Positions 52,481 to 61,590 of a stretch of DNA of 64,000 nt are shown here, one piece after another. The translations under genes and the position numbers were made by a program. Numbering within the stretch: position 1 is the stretch's first letter; the number at the start of each line of letters is the position of its first letter. Below the pieces are notes generated by a model that saw only the letters and a program-made list of their open reading frames with translations, ran no database searches and was not told the DNA's origin. Origin of the DNA: Roseovarius pelagicus (lineage in GTDB: Bacteria > Pseudomonadota > Alphaproteobacteria > Rhodobacterales > Rhodobacteraceae); contig NZ_CP106738.1 of the NCBI RefSeq assembly GCF_025639885.1, positions 1,860,001 through 1,924,000 of the forward strand, written 5' to 3'.

Positions 52481-53665
52481 TCAGAACCCGGCTCCGCCAA
52501 AGCCTTTGGGCGCGGCTTCGAGAATTACCAATTTCTTGTCCCGGATCGTGGCGACAGCCAGACCGCGCTGGTTGGTGCCATCTGGCATCAGGCGAAAGAC
52601 GCCACCGGTGCCCTGATACCCGGCACTTTGGGTCAGGCTGGCACGGCTCAGCGCGTCCTTGCCGCCCCGTTTGGCCAGTGCGCCGATGGCGGCGACACCG
52701 TCATAGGCCAGACCTGCGATGGCGTGGGGAAACTTGCCATTGGCGGCGTGAAAACGGCTTTCGAAGCTCTGGGATTTCTGTGGGTCAGGCATTGCGAACC
52801 ACCCGCCCTGCACGCCGGGCAAGTCCAGCGTCTGGGGCGGTTTGTCCCAGCGGGTCAGGCCGATATATTGGATATCGGTCGGCGCCAGACCGTTTTCCGG
52901 CAGCATCTGAGAAAAGAGCGGCAGCGCGCCGGCGGTGTTTGCTGTCAGGAAAATGGCATCGGCGCTGGTGCTGCGCACGTTCGACGCGATGACCGGTACA
53001 GCCGACACGACGCCCTGCTGCGAGAAATCATAAGGCACGTTGCCAACGATGGTAGCGCCGGAAGCAGCCGCGGCCTTGGCGATGGCCTCGCGGCCCAACT
53101 GGCCGGCGAGGTTGCTGGAATGCACGGTCAGGATGCGGCTCTTGCCCTGACGGGTGGCGTATTTTGTCAGGCGGCGCGCGGTGTCGTCAAAGGTCTGGCC
53201 CAGTACGAAGAGGTTGCCGCCCGCGATAGAGGCGTTGTTCGAGAAGGCCAGCACATTCACGCCTTTGTTCGCCACGGCAACGGCGACGGCATTGGCCGAT
53301 TCGGCATGCAGCGGGCCGATAATGATCTTTGCCCCGTCGCCGACTGCGTTCAATGCGGCCTGTTGCGCCTGTCCCGCCTGCCCGGCGGTGCCGTAAACGC
53401 GCAGGTCGATCTTGACCCCTTGGAGGTCGGCAACGGCCAGTCGCGCGGCGCTTTCCAGATCCTTGGCCAGTGCCGCCTCTTGGGCATTGGCAGAGCCGTG
53501 CGGCACCAAGAGCGCCACCGCCACCGGCGCGCCGGGGTCGATGGACGGGCCGCTATTGCCCCCGCCACCCATCGAGACCGGCTGACAGGCGGCGATCAAC
53601 AGCCCCCCGATCAGCAGGACAATCAGGTTCAGCACCTTGCGCGCGGATGGCAAAACAGAAAACAT
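52481..53665 (-). CDS. LppC/LpoA-like penicillin-binding protein activator lipoprotein
   Basis: A 394-residue predicted lipoprotein (LLIAAC with Cys at about 27) followed by a periplasmic binding-protein type I fold. VAVALLVPHGSANAQEAALAKDLESAARLAVADLQG and GAKIIIGPLHAE resemble LppC and Leu-binding-protein-like domains. Proteins of this kind activate peptidoglycan-synthesising penicillin-binding proteins in some bacteria. It lies divergent to rsmI, as in many genomes, and its stop region contains the candidate glnD CTG start. Confidence 0.85.
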   Translation of the reverse strand: MFSVLPSARKVLNLIVLLIGGLLIAACQPVSMGGGGNSGPSIDPGAPVAVALLVPHGSANAQEAALAKDLESAARLAVADLQGVKIDLRVYGTAGQAGQAQQAALNAVGDGAKIIIGPLHAESANAVAVAVANKGVNVLAFSNNASIAGGNLFVLGQTFDDTARRLTKYATRQGKSRILTVHSSNLAGQLGREAIAKAAAASGATIVGNVPYDFSQQGVVSAVPVIASNVRSTSADAIFLTANTAGALPLFSQMLPENGLAPTDIQYIGLTRWDKPPQTLDLPGVQGGWFAMPDPQKSQSFESRFHAANGKFPHAIAGLAYDGVAAIGALAKRGGKDALSRASLTQSAGYQGTGGVFRLMPDGTNQRGLAVATIRDKKLVILEAAPKGFGGAGF

Positions 53666-53752
53666 TGGGGTATCTCACTCCGTGATGGCGGGCAGGCCCG
53701 GCGGGCCGCCGCAGTTCGATTAGGATAATAAACGTCATGTGGGTCGGGTCCA

Positions 53753-54643
53753 GTGGTTAAACAGGTTGAGCGGAAACTCGAGCCCGGGCTCTATCTTGTG
53801 GCGACGCCTATCGGGGCGGCGCGCGACATTACGTTGCGCACGCTGGATATTCTGGCCAGCGCCGATGTGATCGCCGCCGAAGACACCCGCAGCCTGCGCA
53901 AGCTGATGGAGATTCACGGGATCGCGCTGGGGGATCGACCGCTGCTGGCCTACCACGATCACAATGGTGCACGGGTGCGGCCCCGGTTGATGGCCGACAT
54001 TAGCGGCGGAAAATCAGTGGTTTATGCGTCCGAGGCCGGGACGCCAATGGTGGCCGATCCGGGGTTCGATCTGGCGCGGGCGGCGATTGCCGAAGGGATG
54101 CCGCTGACCTCTGCTCCGGGGCCATCGGCGGTGATTACCGCGCTGACGCTGTCGGGTTTGCCGACGGATCGCTTCTTGTTCGCGGGTTTTTTGCCAAATA
54201 CCGCGTCTCAGCGAAAATCCGCGTTGTCGGCGCTGGTGGACGTGCCCGCAACTTTGGTGTTTTACGAATCGCCAAAGCGGATTGCCGCGATGTTGCGCGA
54301 TGCGGCCACCGTGCTGGGTGGGTCGCGCCCGGCGGCGCTGGCGCGTGAATTGACCAAGAAATTCGAGGAGGTTCAGCGCGGTACGCTGGACACGCTGGCC
54401 GAAGAGGCGGCCGCTCATCCGCGCAAGGGTGAAATGGTGGTGCTGGTGGATCGGGCATCTTCGCAAAATATTAGCTTTTCTGAGATAGAAGAGATGTTGC
54501 AGGACGCACTGGCACAGATGTCGGTGCGCGATGCCGCCGACACTGTTTCGCAGGCGCTGGGGCTGAAACGACGTCAGGTGTATCAAATGGCGCTGAAACT
54601 GGCCGGTGACACCGAATCGGACGAAACAGGCAGCGGTACATAG
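53753..54643 (+). CDS. rsmI: 16S rRNA (cytidine(1402)-2'-O)-methyltransferase RsmI
   Basis: A 296-residue SAM-dependent tetrapyrrole-methylase-fold enzyme that methylates C1402 of 16S rRNA. LYLVATPIGAARDITLRTLDIL, VIAAEDTRSLRKLM and ADPGFDLARAAI are typical. The usual SDAGTP loop reads YASEAGTPMVADPG, with Glu for the expected Asp. The start is GTG 53753, with a weak ribosome site. It precedes yraN and gshB in the same orientation. Confidence 0.93.
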   Translation: MVKQVERKLEPGLYLVATPIGAARDITLRTLDILASADVIAAEDTRSLRKLMEIHGIALGDRPLLAYHDHNGARVRPRLMADISGGKSVVYASEAGTPMVADPGFDLARAAIAEGMPLTSAPGPSAVITALTLSGLPTDRFLFAGFLPNTASQRKSALSALVDVPATLVFYESPKRIAAMLRDAATVLGGSRPAALARELTKKFEEVQRGTLDTLAEEAAAHPRKGEMVVLVDRASSQNISFSEIEEMLQDALAQMSVRDAADTVSQALGLKRRQVYQMALKLAGDTESDETGSGT

Positions 54644-54659
54644 ACGGGAAGGACCGGAC

Positions 54660-55073
54660 ATGACCTATCATGTGGATATTGCGGCACTGCCATCCACGGC
54701 CTTGCAGACCCGCCGCGACCGTGGTGCCCGCGCGTGGCAATCAGGCGCGGCCGCCGAGGATATCGCCGCGCGCATCTATGACGAAGCGGGCCTTGTGTTG
54801 CTAGAGCGTCGCTGGCGCGGTCAGGGCGGCGAAATCGACCTGATCCTGCAGGACGGGGATGTGATCGTCTTTGCAGAGGTAAAGCAGGCCCGCAGCCATG
54901 ATGCGGCCCGCGCCAGCCTGCGCCCGGCACAGATGCGACGCATTCATGCGGCGGCGGCAGAATTCCTCGGCCAGCAGCCAAATGGGCAACTCAGCGATGT
55001 GAGGTTCGATCTGGTGACGGTCGATGGCACCGGTCACTGTGATGTGATGGAAGGGGCGCTGTCGCATATCTGA
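54660..55073 (+). CDS. YraN/UPF0102 family protein
   Basis: A 137-residue endonuclease-fold protein. GYRILERNWR-like EAGLVLLERRWRGQGGEIDLI and VFAEVKQARSHD match UPF0102, in which the E-x-K motif resembles Holliday-junction resolvases. The function is unknown. The ATG at 54660 follows GGAAGGA. It is directly downstream of rsmI, a widely conserved adjacency. Confidence 0.9.
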   Translation: MTYHVDIAALPSTALQTRRDRGARAWQSGAAAEDIAARIYDEAGLVLLERRWRGQGGEIDLILQDGDVIVFAEVKQARSHDAARASLRPAQMRRIHAAAAEFLGQQPNGQLSDVRFDLVTVDGTGHCDVMEGALSHI

Positions 55074-55151
55074 TCTGCACATTTCCGGTTTGCACAGCGC
55101 GCGCAGGTAGCGCATGTAATGGCGGCGCAACATCCCAAGGGGCCGCTCGCC

Positions 55152-56087
55152 ATGAAAATCGCCTTTCAGATGGACCCGATCGGGCCGATCAATATCAATG
55201 CCGACAGCAGCTTTCGTCTGGCCGAAGAGGCGCAGGCGCGGGGGCATGAGCTGTTTTACTACACGCCCGAGAACCTCGCCTATGACGAGGGGCGCATCAC
55301 GGCGCGGGGCCAATCGCTACGGGTGCAGCGCGTAGAGGGCGATCATGCGATCCTCGGAGAAGAGACCGTGGTTGATCTGGCAGATTTCGATGTGGTCTGG
55401 CTGCGTCAGGATCCGCCGTTTGATATGTTCTATATCACCACGACGCATCTGCTGGACCGGCTGGCACCGGGCACATTGGTGGTCAATGATCCGTTCTGGG
55501 TACGGAATTTTCCCGAAAAGCTGTTGATTCTCGATTTTCCGGACCTGATGCCGCCCACCACCATCGCGCGTGATATCGCCACCATCCGGGCGTTCAAGGA
55601 CCGGCACGGCGATGTTATCCTCAAGCCGCTCTATGGCAATGGCGGCGCGGGTGTTTTCCTACTGACGCAGGCGGATCGCAATCTGACGTCACTGCACGAG
55701 CTTTTTACCGGATTTAGCCGCGAGCCGCTGATCGTGCAGAAATTTCTGCCTGACGTGGCCAAGGGCGACAAGCGCGTGATCCTCGTCGATGGTGCGCCGG
55801 TCGGCGCAATCAACCGGGTGCCCGCCAAGGGCGAGACGCGATCGAACATGCATGTGGGCGGACGGCCCGAGAAGGTCGCGCTGACAGACCGCGACCGCGA
55901 GATTTGCGACCGGATCGGGCCACTCTTGCTTGAAAAGGGGCAGGTTTTCGTCGGAATCGATGTGATCGGCGACTATCTGACCGAGATCAACGTGACCTCG
56001 CCCACCGGCATTCAGGAACTGGAGCGGTTCGACAATGTGAACATCGCCGCGAAGATCTGGGAGGCCATCGAGGCCAAGCGCGCGTGA
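55152..56087 (+). CDS. gshB: Glutathione synthetase
   Basis: A 311-residue ATP-grasp ligase that joins gamma-glutamylcysteine and glycine. The N-terminus [17 protein letters not shown] and the ATP-grasp blocks [26 protein letters not shown] and [16 protein letters not shown] identify it. The ATG at 55152 follows AAGGGG. The stop overlaps the next gene by four bases. Confidence 0.95.
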   Translation: MKIAFQMDPIGPININADSSFRLAEEAQARGHELFYYTPENLAYDEGRITARGQSLRVQRVEGDHAILGEETVVDLADFDVVWLRQDPPFDMFYITTTHLLDRLAPGTLVVNDPFWVRNFPEKLLILDFPDLMPPTTIARDIATIRAFKDRHGDVILKPLYGNGGAGVFLLTQADRNLTSLHELFTGFSREPLIVQKFLPDVAKGDKRVILVDGAPVGAINRVPAKGETRSNMHVGGRPEKVALTDRDREICDRIGPLLLEKGQVFVGIDVIGDYLTEINVTSPTGIQELERFDNVNIAAKIWEAIEAKRA

Positions 56088-56989
56088 GCCGGCGCCTCGG
56101 GATTCTGCGTCCCTATCTGCGCCTGACAGAGAAACGCCATCTGGCGCGAGCGCAGGATCCGGTGAAATTGCGGCACAGTTTCGAGCTGAAGGCGAAGATT
56201 TTCTTTCGCGCCGTGGCGGGCACCCAATTCCGCTATCTGAACGTTGGCAGCGGCGATGCAGCGCTCTCGGGTGTCGAGGTGACGCCGAAGGTGCAGCGCG
56301 ACGGGCCGGTGATCCTGTATTTTCATGGCGGTGGCTATGTCTTTGGTTCTCCGGACACGCATAAGGCGATGTTGGCGCGGCTGTCCTCCCTGACCGGGCT
56401 GCGCGCGGTGCTGCCGCGCTATCGGCTGGCACCTGAACATCCGTTCCCCGCCGCGCCAGAGGATGCGCTGAGTGCGTATCGCGCCGTGATGGATCATCCC
56501 GGCGGGGTGATCATCGGCGGCGACAGCGCGGGGGGCGGGCTGGTCCTGTCACTGTTGGCGCGGATCATCGCGCTGGGACTACCACTACCGCTGGGTTGTT
56601 TCGCATTTTCGCCACTGACCGATGTGACGTTCAGCGGCGACAGCATCCGTGACAATGCGCGGGCCGAGATTATCCTGCCTGCTGATCGCGTCGGCGACAT
56701 GGCAGGCATGTATCTGGGGGATCATCCGGCGGATGACCCGATCGCCTCGCCGCTCTTTGCCGGGTTCCTTGGTGCGCCGCCAATCTGGCTGGCGGTGGCC
56801 GATACCGAGATTTTGCTGGATGACAGCCGCCGTATGGCCGAGCATCTAATGGGTCAGGGCGTCGATGTGACCTGTCTGGTCGAGGGCGATCTGCCGCATG
56901 TCTGGCCGCTGTTCCAGACAATTCTGCCCGAGGCGCGGCAGACATTGGCGGAACTGGCGGGTTGGATCACATCTCTTTCGCGGCTGTGA
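56084..56989 (+). CDS. HSL-type alpha/beta hydrolase (esterase/lipase)
   Basis: A 301-residue hormone-sensitive-lipase-family enzyme. The oxyanion HGGGY motif, the nucleophile elbow GGDSAGG and the catalytic His in DLPHVWPLF are present, with the acid in a [11 protein letters not shown] block. The GTG start overlaps the gshB stop, and the 3' end overlaps the comM gene by 23 bases on the opposite strand. The substrate is likely a short-chain ester. Confidence 0.88.
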   Translation: MSRRLGILRPYLRLTEKRHLARAQDPVKLRHSFELKAKIFFRAVAGTQFRYLNVGSGDAALSGVEVTPKVQRDGPVILYFHGGGYVFGSPDTHKAMLARLSSLTGLRAVLPRYRLAPEHPFPAAPEDALSAYRAVMDHPGGVIIGGDSAGGGLVLSLLARIIALGLPLPLGCFAFSPLTDVTFSGDSIRDNARAEIILPADRVGDMAGMYLGDHPADDPIASPLFAGFLGAPPIWLAVADTEILLDDSRRMAEHLMGQGVDVTCLVEGDLPHVWPLFQTILPEARQTLAELAGWITSLSRL

Positions 56990-58481
56990 TGCGGTAGCTG
57001 ACGGCCTCGGCAATATGCGGGCGACGGACCTCTGGGGATCCATCCAGATCGGCAATCGTACGGGCCACGCGCAGTACCCTGTGATAGCCGCGCGCCGACA
57101 GGCCAAAGCGTTCGGCTACCTTTAGCAGCAGGGCGCGGCCCTCTGCGTCCGGGCTGGCGATTTCATCCAGCAGCGCACCTTCGGCATCGGCATTGAGCCG
57201 CGCGGTGTCCGCGCCATCGAACCGCGCAGCCTGTAGGGCGCGGGCGGTCATAACCCGCGCCGCAACAGTGGCAGAACTGTCGCCCGCGGCGGGCAGATCG
57301 AGATCGGTAAAGGCGACGGGCGGCACCTCTACCCGCAGGTCGATCCGGTCCATCAGCGGGCCGCTGATCCGCCCCAGATAGTCGTCGTCGCAGGCAGGCG
57401 CGCGGGCACAGGCGCGGGCCGGGTCACTGAGATAGCCGCATTTGCACGGGTTCGCGGCGGCGATCAGCATGAAACGGCAGGGATAGGTGATATGGGCGTT
57501 GGCGCGGGCGATCATCACTTCGCCTGTTTCGATCGGCTGGCGCAGGGTTTCGAGCACGGTGCGCGGGAATTCGGGGAATTCATCCATGAAGAGCACGCCG
57601 TTATGGGCGAGGCTGATTTCGCCGGGGCTGGCACGGCGACCTCCGCCCACGATGGCAGCCATGGATGCGGTATGGTGTGGCTCGCGAAACGGGCGGGTGC
57701 GGTTGATACCGCCCTCGTCCAGCAGACCGGCGAGCGAGTGGATCATCGAGGTTTCCAGCGCCTCGCGCGGATCCAGCGGCGGCAGGATACCGGGCAGACG
57801 GGCGGCGAGCATGGATTTGCCCGAGCCGGGTGTGCCGACCAGTAGCAGGTGATGGCGACCGGCAGCGGCGATTTCCAGCGCGCGTTTGGCGCGTTCCTGT
57901 CCCTTGACGTCGCGCAGGTCGCGACCGCCGGGGGGCTGGATCACCTCGCCCGGTTCAGCCGGGGGCAGTGGTGACTGGCCGGTATAGTGGCGCACGACAT
58001 CGGCAAGGTTGGCCGCGCCGATCACGCGGGCGGCACCGACCCATGCGGCCTCTGCCCCGGATAAACGCGGGCAGAGCAGCGTGCGGTCCTCTGCTGCGGC
58101 TGACATGGCGGCGGGTAGCGCGCCGACAACTGGGATCAGCGAGCCGTCTAGCGACAATTCGCCCAACGATGTGGTTTCCTCGACCGCGTCCTTTGGAATG
58201 ATTTCCAGCGCCGCTAGCAGCGCGAGCGCGATGGGCAGGTCGAAATGGCTGCCTTCCTTTGGCATGTCGGCGGGGCTGAGATTGATCGTGATCCGTTTGC
58301 TGGGCAGGGCGATGGCCATCGAGCTGAGTGCGGTGCGCACCCGGTCGCGGGCCTCGCTCACGGCCTTGTCCGGCAGGCCGACCACCGAGAAGGCGGGCAG
58401 TCCGGGCGTGACGGCGCATTGCACCTCGACCTGTCTGGCCTCGACACCCTCGAAGGCGACCGTGTAGGCGCGCGCGACCAT
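56967..58481 (-). CDS. YifB/ComM-family Mg-chelatase-like AAA ATPase
   Basis: A 504-residue protein with an N-terminal Lon-protease-like/ChlI S5-type domain (ADMPKEGSHFDLPIALALL), an AAA core with Walker A VGTPGSGKSMLA and Walker B VLFMDEFPEF, and a C-terminal MgChelatase domain containing AAANPCKCGYLSD and further Cys residues. ComM is a branch-migration helicase acting in natural transformation. It overlaps the hydrolase gene at its 3' end. Confidence 0.9.
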   Translation of the reverse strand: MVARAYTVAFEGVEARQVEVQCAVTPGLPAFSVVGLPDKAVSEARDRVRTALSSMAIALPSKRITINLSPADMPKEGSHFDLPIALALLAALEIIPKDAVEETTSLGELSLDGSLIPVVGALPAAMSAAAEDRTLLCPRLSGAEAAWVGAARVIGAANLADVVRHYTGQSPLPPAEPGEVIQPPGGRDLRDVKGQERAKRALEIAAAGRHHLLLVGTPGSGKSMLAARLPGILPPLDPREALETSMIHSLAGLLDEGGINRTRPFREPHHTASMAAIVGGGRRASPGEISLAHNGVLFMDEFPEFPRTVLETLRQPIETGEVMIARANAHITYPCRFMLIAAANPCKCGYLSDPARACARAPACDDDYLGRISGPLMDRIDLRVEVPPVAFTDLDLPAAGDSSATVAARVMTARALQAARFDGADTARLNADAEGALLDEIASPDAEGRALLLKVAERFGLSARGYHRVLRVARTIADLDGSPEVRRPHIAEAVSYRITAAKEM

Positions 58482-58561
58482 CCCTGCCCCCCGTTTTGCG
58501 ACAATCTTGGTTAACGGTAGGGCGGGAGGGATTTAGGAATGGTTAATGCGCGGTGTCGTGG

Positions 58562-59434
58562 TCAGCTATCGCGCATCGTGGTGAAGGCGGGCCATGCGTC
58601 GGGGTCGGCCACGGTTTTATCGCGGCAGAACGGGTTGCACATGCCAAAGATGCGGCCGTCCGTCTCCATCAGATGTGTGATGGCTTTGCCGGAATAGGGG
58701 CAGGCGGTGTTCTCTGGCGTACCATCCTCGACCGCGCGCGCCGCGATTGGCGTGGGACCGGGCCATGTGGTGGTGGCATGATCCATCTTGTACCGGTTCA
58801 GGTCAGGTCCGCGCACCAGCCCCATCGCGCGCCATCGGCGAAAGGACAGGTCGTTCAGATGAGCATCCACGTAAGCCTGTGCGCTGTCTGATACGCGCAG
58901 GCCATATCCCGCGATGCGCGCGGCGACAGGGGCGTAAAACGCGTCGACAATGGAGTAATCGCCGCAGAGCCACGGACCGGACGGTGCGCAGGTCTGGCGG
59001 GCGTGATCCCAGATCACCTCGATCCGGCGCAGATCGGCCTCGACCGCCGCCGAGGGGGGCACGTTGGTATAGGCGCGGCGCAGGTTCATCGGGCAATCGC
59101 TGCGCAGCGCGCCAAAGCCTGCGTGCATTTCGGCCGTGAGGCTGCGGGCAGTGGCGCGGGCGGCGGGGTCGGACGGCCACAGGGGCAGGTCGGAATGGCG
59201 GCTGGCCAGTTCCTCGGCCAGTGCGATGGATTCGCCGATGATCGCGCCGTCGGACGTGCGCAGGGCGGGCACGGTTTTGGCCGGGGCCCAGCCGGGCATC
59301 TGGTCGGGGACCGAGCCAAGGCTGAAATCCACCAGGGTGAGGTTGCGGGAAATGCCGAAGCGGTCGAACAACAGCCAAGCGCGGAGCGACCAGCTGGAAT
59401 AGGCGTAATCGCCGAGGATGAGTTCATATGTCAT
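58562..59434 (-). CDS. Glutathione S-transferase with a C-terminal Cys extension
   Basis: A 290-residue protein. The N-terminal thioredoxin-like GST domain includes YAYSSWSLRAWLLFDRFG and the canonical PALRTSDGAIIGESIAL block, and the helical C-domain follows. The last 50 residues carry CPYSGKAITHLMETDGRIFG and CNPFCRDKTVADPDAWPAF, a Cys-containing extension not found in standard GSTs. It may bind a metal. The ATG at 59434 is favoured over an in-frame codon 36 bases upstream because GST homology begins with MTYELILG. Confidence 0.85.
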   Translation of the reverse strand: MTYELILGDYAYSSWSLRAWLLFDRFGISRNLTLVDFSLGSVPDQMPGWAPAKTVPALRTSDGAIIGESIALAEELASRHSDLPLWPSDPAARATARSLTAEMHAGFGALRSDCPMNLRRAYTNVPPSAAVEADLRRIEVIWDHARQTCAPSGPWLCGDYSIVDAFYAPVAARIAGYGLRVSDSAQAYVDAHLNDLSFRRWRAMGLVRGPDLNRYKMDHATTTWPGPTPIAARAVEDGTPENTACPYSGKAITHLMETDGRIFGMCNPFCRDKTVADPDAWPAFTTMRDS

Positions 59435-59494
59435 GCAGCGCAGATTAGCGGCAGGCGGCGCTGTGACCACAACAAAATTTTGTGCGCAGCACGA

Positions 59495-60067
59495 TCACGG
59501 CAGGTGATTGATCGCCCCTGCCCGCCAGCCGGGGCCGTCGGTCTGCATCACGGTGACTGACAGATTGTCGATGCGGTGGGCGAATGCCTGATAGGCGTCG
59601 ATCTGCAAGGCCTGCTGGACCTGTGTCAGGATCGCGCCGAAATGGGCCACGGCGATGATGTCGCGCCCCGGATGGGCGGCACATATACGGACGACTGCGG
59701 CGTTGACGCGGGCGCTGACCTCATGCCAGCTTTCGCCGCCGGGGGGGCGGATATCGCCGGGGTTGTCCCAGAAAGCGCGCAGATGGTCCGGGTCGTCGAC
59801 CGCGTCAAAGGCCAGCAGTTCCCACGCGCCGAAATGGATTTCGCGCAGCCCCGCATCATCCGGCAGGCGGGTGCGCTCCTGCTGGATCGCGTCGGCAGTG
59901 GTACGTGCGCGGATCAGGTCCGACGACACCACCAGCGCATCCCGCGGCAGATAGGCGTCGAGCCGCCCGATCAGGGCAGTATCGCTGAGATCGGCGGGCA
60001 GATCGGACCAGCCGACCATTGATTTGGCATGGGTCGGGCCGTGGCGGACCCAGTAGAGGCGGCTCAC
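59495..60067 (-). CDS. Histidine phosphatase family protein, probable alpha-ribazole phosphatase
   Basis: A 190-residue phosphoglycerate-mutase-fold protein with the RHG motif YWVRHGPTHAKSMVGW near residue 8, and a second catalytic block AVAHFGAIL. Because it overlaps cobU by four bases, it may be the CobC-type phosphatase acting on alpha-ribazole phosphate in cobalamin assembly. The function is inferred from context; a generic phosphatase is possible. Confidence 0.8.
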   Translation of the reverse strand: MSRLYWVRHGPTHAKSMVGWSDLPADLSDTALIGRLDAYLPRDALVVSSDLIRARTTADAIQQERTRLPDDAGLREIHFGAWELLAFDAVDDPDHLRAFWDNPGDIRPPGGESWHEVSARVNAAVVRICAAHPGRDIIAVAHFGAILTQVQQALQIDAYQAFAHRIDNLSVTVMQTDGPGWRAGAINHLP

Positions 60068-60609
60068 GGTAGCGTCCCTTTTAGGGCATCTGGCAGCGTC
60101 CCTTTCAGGGCGACGGGCAACCCGGCCATCACCAGCGCGACCAGATCGGCCTGCGCCGCGAGCCGCTGGTTCAGTCGCCCCTGTGCGTCGCGGAACCGTC
60201 GCGCCAGCACGTTGTCCGGCACGACCGACAGGCCCAGCTCGTTCGACACGATGATCACCTGCGCGGCGCAGTCGGCCAGCGCCGCCATCAGCGCCGCCTC
60301 TGCCCTGTCCAGATTATGTTCGGCCAGCATGTGATTGCTGAGCCACATGGTGGCGCAATCAAGCAGCACGACCTGATCGGCGCGTGCCTCTGCCAGCGCC
60401 GGACCGAGATCGAGCGGGGCCTCGACCGTGTGCCAGCCCTGCCCGCGCATCTGCTGATGGCGCGCGACCTTGTCTGCCATTTCCGCATCAAAAACCTGTG
60501 CCGTGGCAATGTAGATGCGATCCTTGCCAGTGGCTGTTGCCAGTGCTTCGGCGAAATTTGATTTGCCCGAGGCGGAACCACCGAGGACCAAGGCGCGTTG
60601 TGCGGTCAT
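60064..60609 (-). CDS. cobU: Adenosylcobinamide kinase/adenosylcobinamide-phosphate guanylyltransferase
   Basis: A 181-residue bifunctional enzyme of B12 nucleotide-loop assembly. The P-loop is GGSASGKS and the GMP-attachment region is ARHQQMRGQGWHTVEAP. The C-terminus carries a duplicated ALKGTLP (VALKGTLP then DALKGTLP), a 24-base tandem duplication that extends the protein by eight residues compared with a normal ending. The duplicated segment overlaps the next gene's start region. Confidence 0.92.
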   Translation of the reverse strand: MTAQRALVLGGSASGKSNFAEALATATGKDRIYIATAQVFDAEMADKVARHQQMRGQGWHTVEAPLDLGPALAEARADQVVLLDCATMWLSNHMLAEHNLDRAEAALMAALADCAAQVIIVSNELGLSVVPDNVLARRFRDAQGRLNQRLAAQADLVALVMAGLPVALKGTLPDALKGTLP

Positions 60610-60711
60610 ATTGATGAACTCTTTTTGATCCGGGTTGATTTGTCCTGCCTACCATCCGGTGAAAGACTGAGAAAGGGCGCGCGCGAAAACGCCGCCATGT
60701 CGAGGGGACCG

Positions 60712-61590
60712 ATGGCACAGGATACGCAAGACGGACGCACCATGACCCGCACGGCGATGAAGGCCGAACTGCTGGACGCCGAAACCGAGCGGGCGTTGGC
60801 CTATGCGTGGCGCGATCACCGCGACGAGGCGGCGCTGCATCGGTTGATCACCGCCTATATGCGACTGGCGATTTCGATGGCGTCGAAGTTTCGCCGGTAC
60901 GGCGCACCGATGAATGATTTGATTCAAGAGGCGGGGCTGGGCCTGATGAAGGCCGCCGACAAGTTCGATCCTGATCGCGGTGTGCGGTTTTCGACCTATG
61001 CAGTCTGGTGGATCAAGGCCAGCGTACAGGATTACGTGATGCGCAACTGGTCGATGGTGCGCACCGGCAGCACATCTTCGCAGAAATCACTGTTTTTCAA
61101 CCTGCGCCGGGTGCAGGCCCGGCTGGAGCGCGAGGCGATGGCCGAAGGTGTGGAACTGGACGGCTATCAGCTGCGCGAGATGATCGCGCGCGAGGTCGGC
61201 GTGCCGCTGCGCGATGTCGAGATGATGTCGGGGCGGTTATCGGGGTCTGATTTTTCGCTGAACGCGACGCAGAGTGCCGAGGACGAGGGCCGCGAGTGGA
61301 TCGACACGATCGAGGATGACGGCCCGCGTGGTGATGAGCAGGTCGAACAGGCCCATGATCACGCCGCATTGCGCCATTGGCTGACGCAGGCGATGGGCAA
61401 GCTGAACGCGCGCGAGCGATTCATCGTGCGCGAACGCAAGCTGCGCGACGAGCCGCGCACATTGGAAAGTCTGGGCGATGAGCTGAACCTGAGCAAAGAG
61501 CGGGTGCGCCAACTGGAAGCGGCGGCCTTTGCAAAAATGCGCAAAACGCTTGAGGAGAAAGGCAGCGAGGTGCATAGCCTGCTGGTATGA
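60712..61590 (+). CDS. RNA polymerase sigma-32 family factor, RpoHII type
   Basis: A 292-residue sigma-70-family factor. Region 2 reads AYMRLAISMASKFRRYGAP and LIQEAGLGLMKAADKFDPDRG; the RpoH box SQKSLFFNLRR is present; region 4 ends NLSKERVRQLEAAAFAKMR. The lack of the longer N-terminal region of RpoHI and the match to Rhodobacter RpoHII favour RpoHII, which acts downstream of sigma-E in singlet-oxygen stress. The ATG at 60712 follows GAGGGG. A TGATCC sequence about 85 bases upstream is a possible sigma-E -35 element. It overlaps the ChaN-like gene by four bases. Confidence 0.88.
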   Translation: MAQDTQDGRTMTRTAMKAELLDAETERALAYAWRDHRDEAALHRLITAYMRLAISMASKFRRYGAPMNDLIQEAGLGLMKAADKFDPDRGVRFSTYAVWWIKASVQDYVMRNWSMVRTGSTSSQKSLFFNLRRVQARLEREAMAEGVELDGYQLREMIAREVGVPLRDVEMMSGRLSGSDFSLNATQSAEDEGREWIDTIEDDGPRGDEQVEQAHDHAALRHWLTQAMGKLNARERFIVRERKLRDEPRTLESLGDELNLSKERVRQLEAAAFAKMRKTLEEKGSEVHSLLV

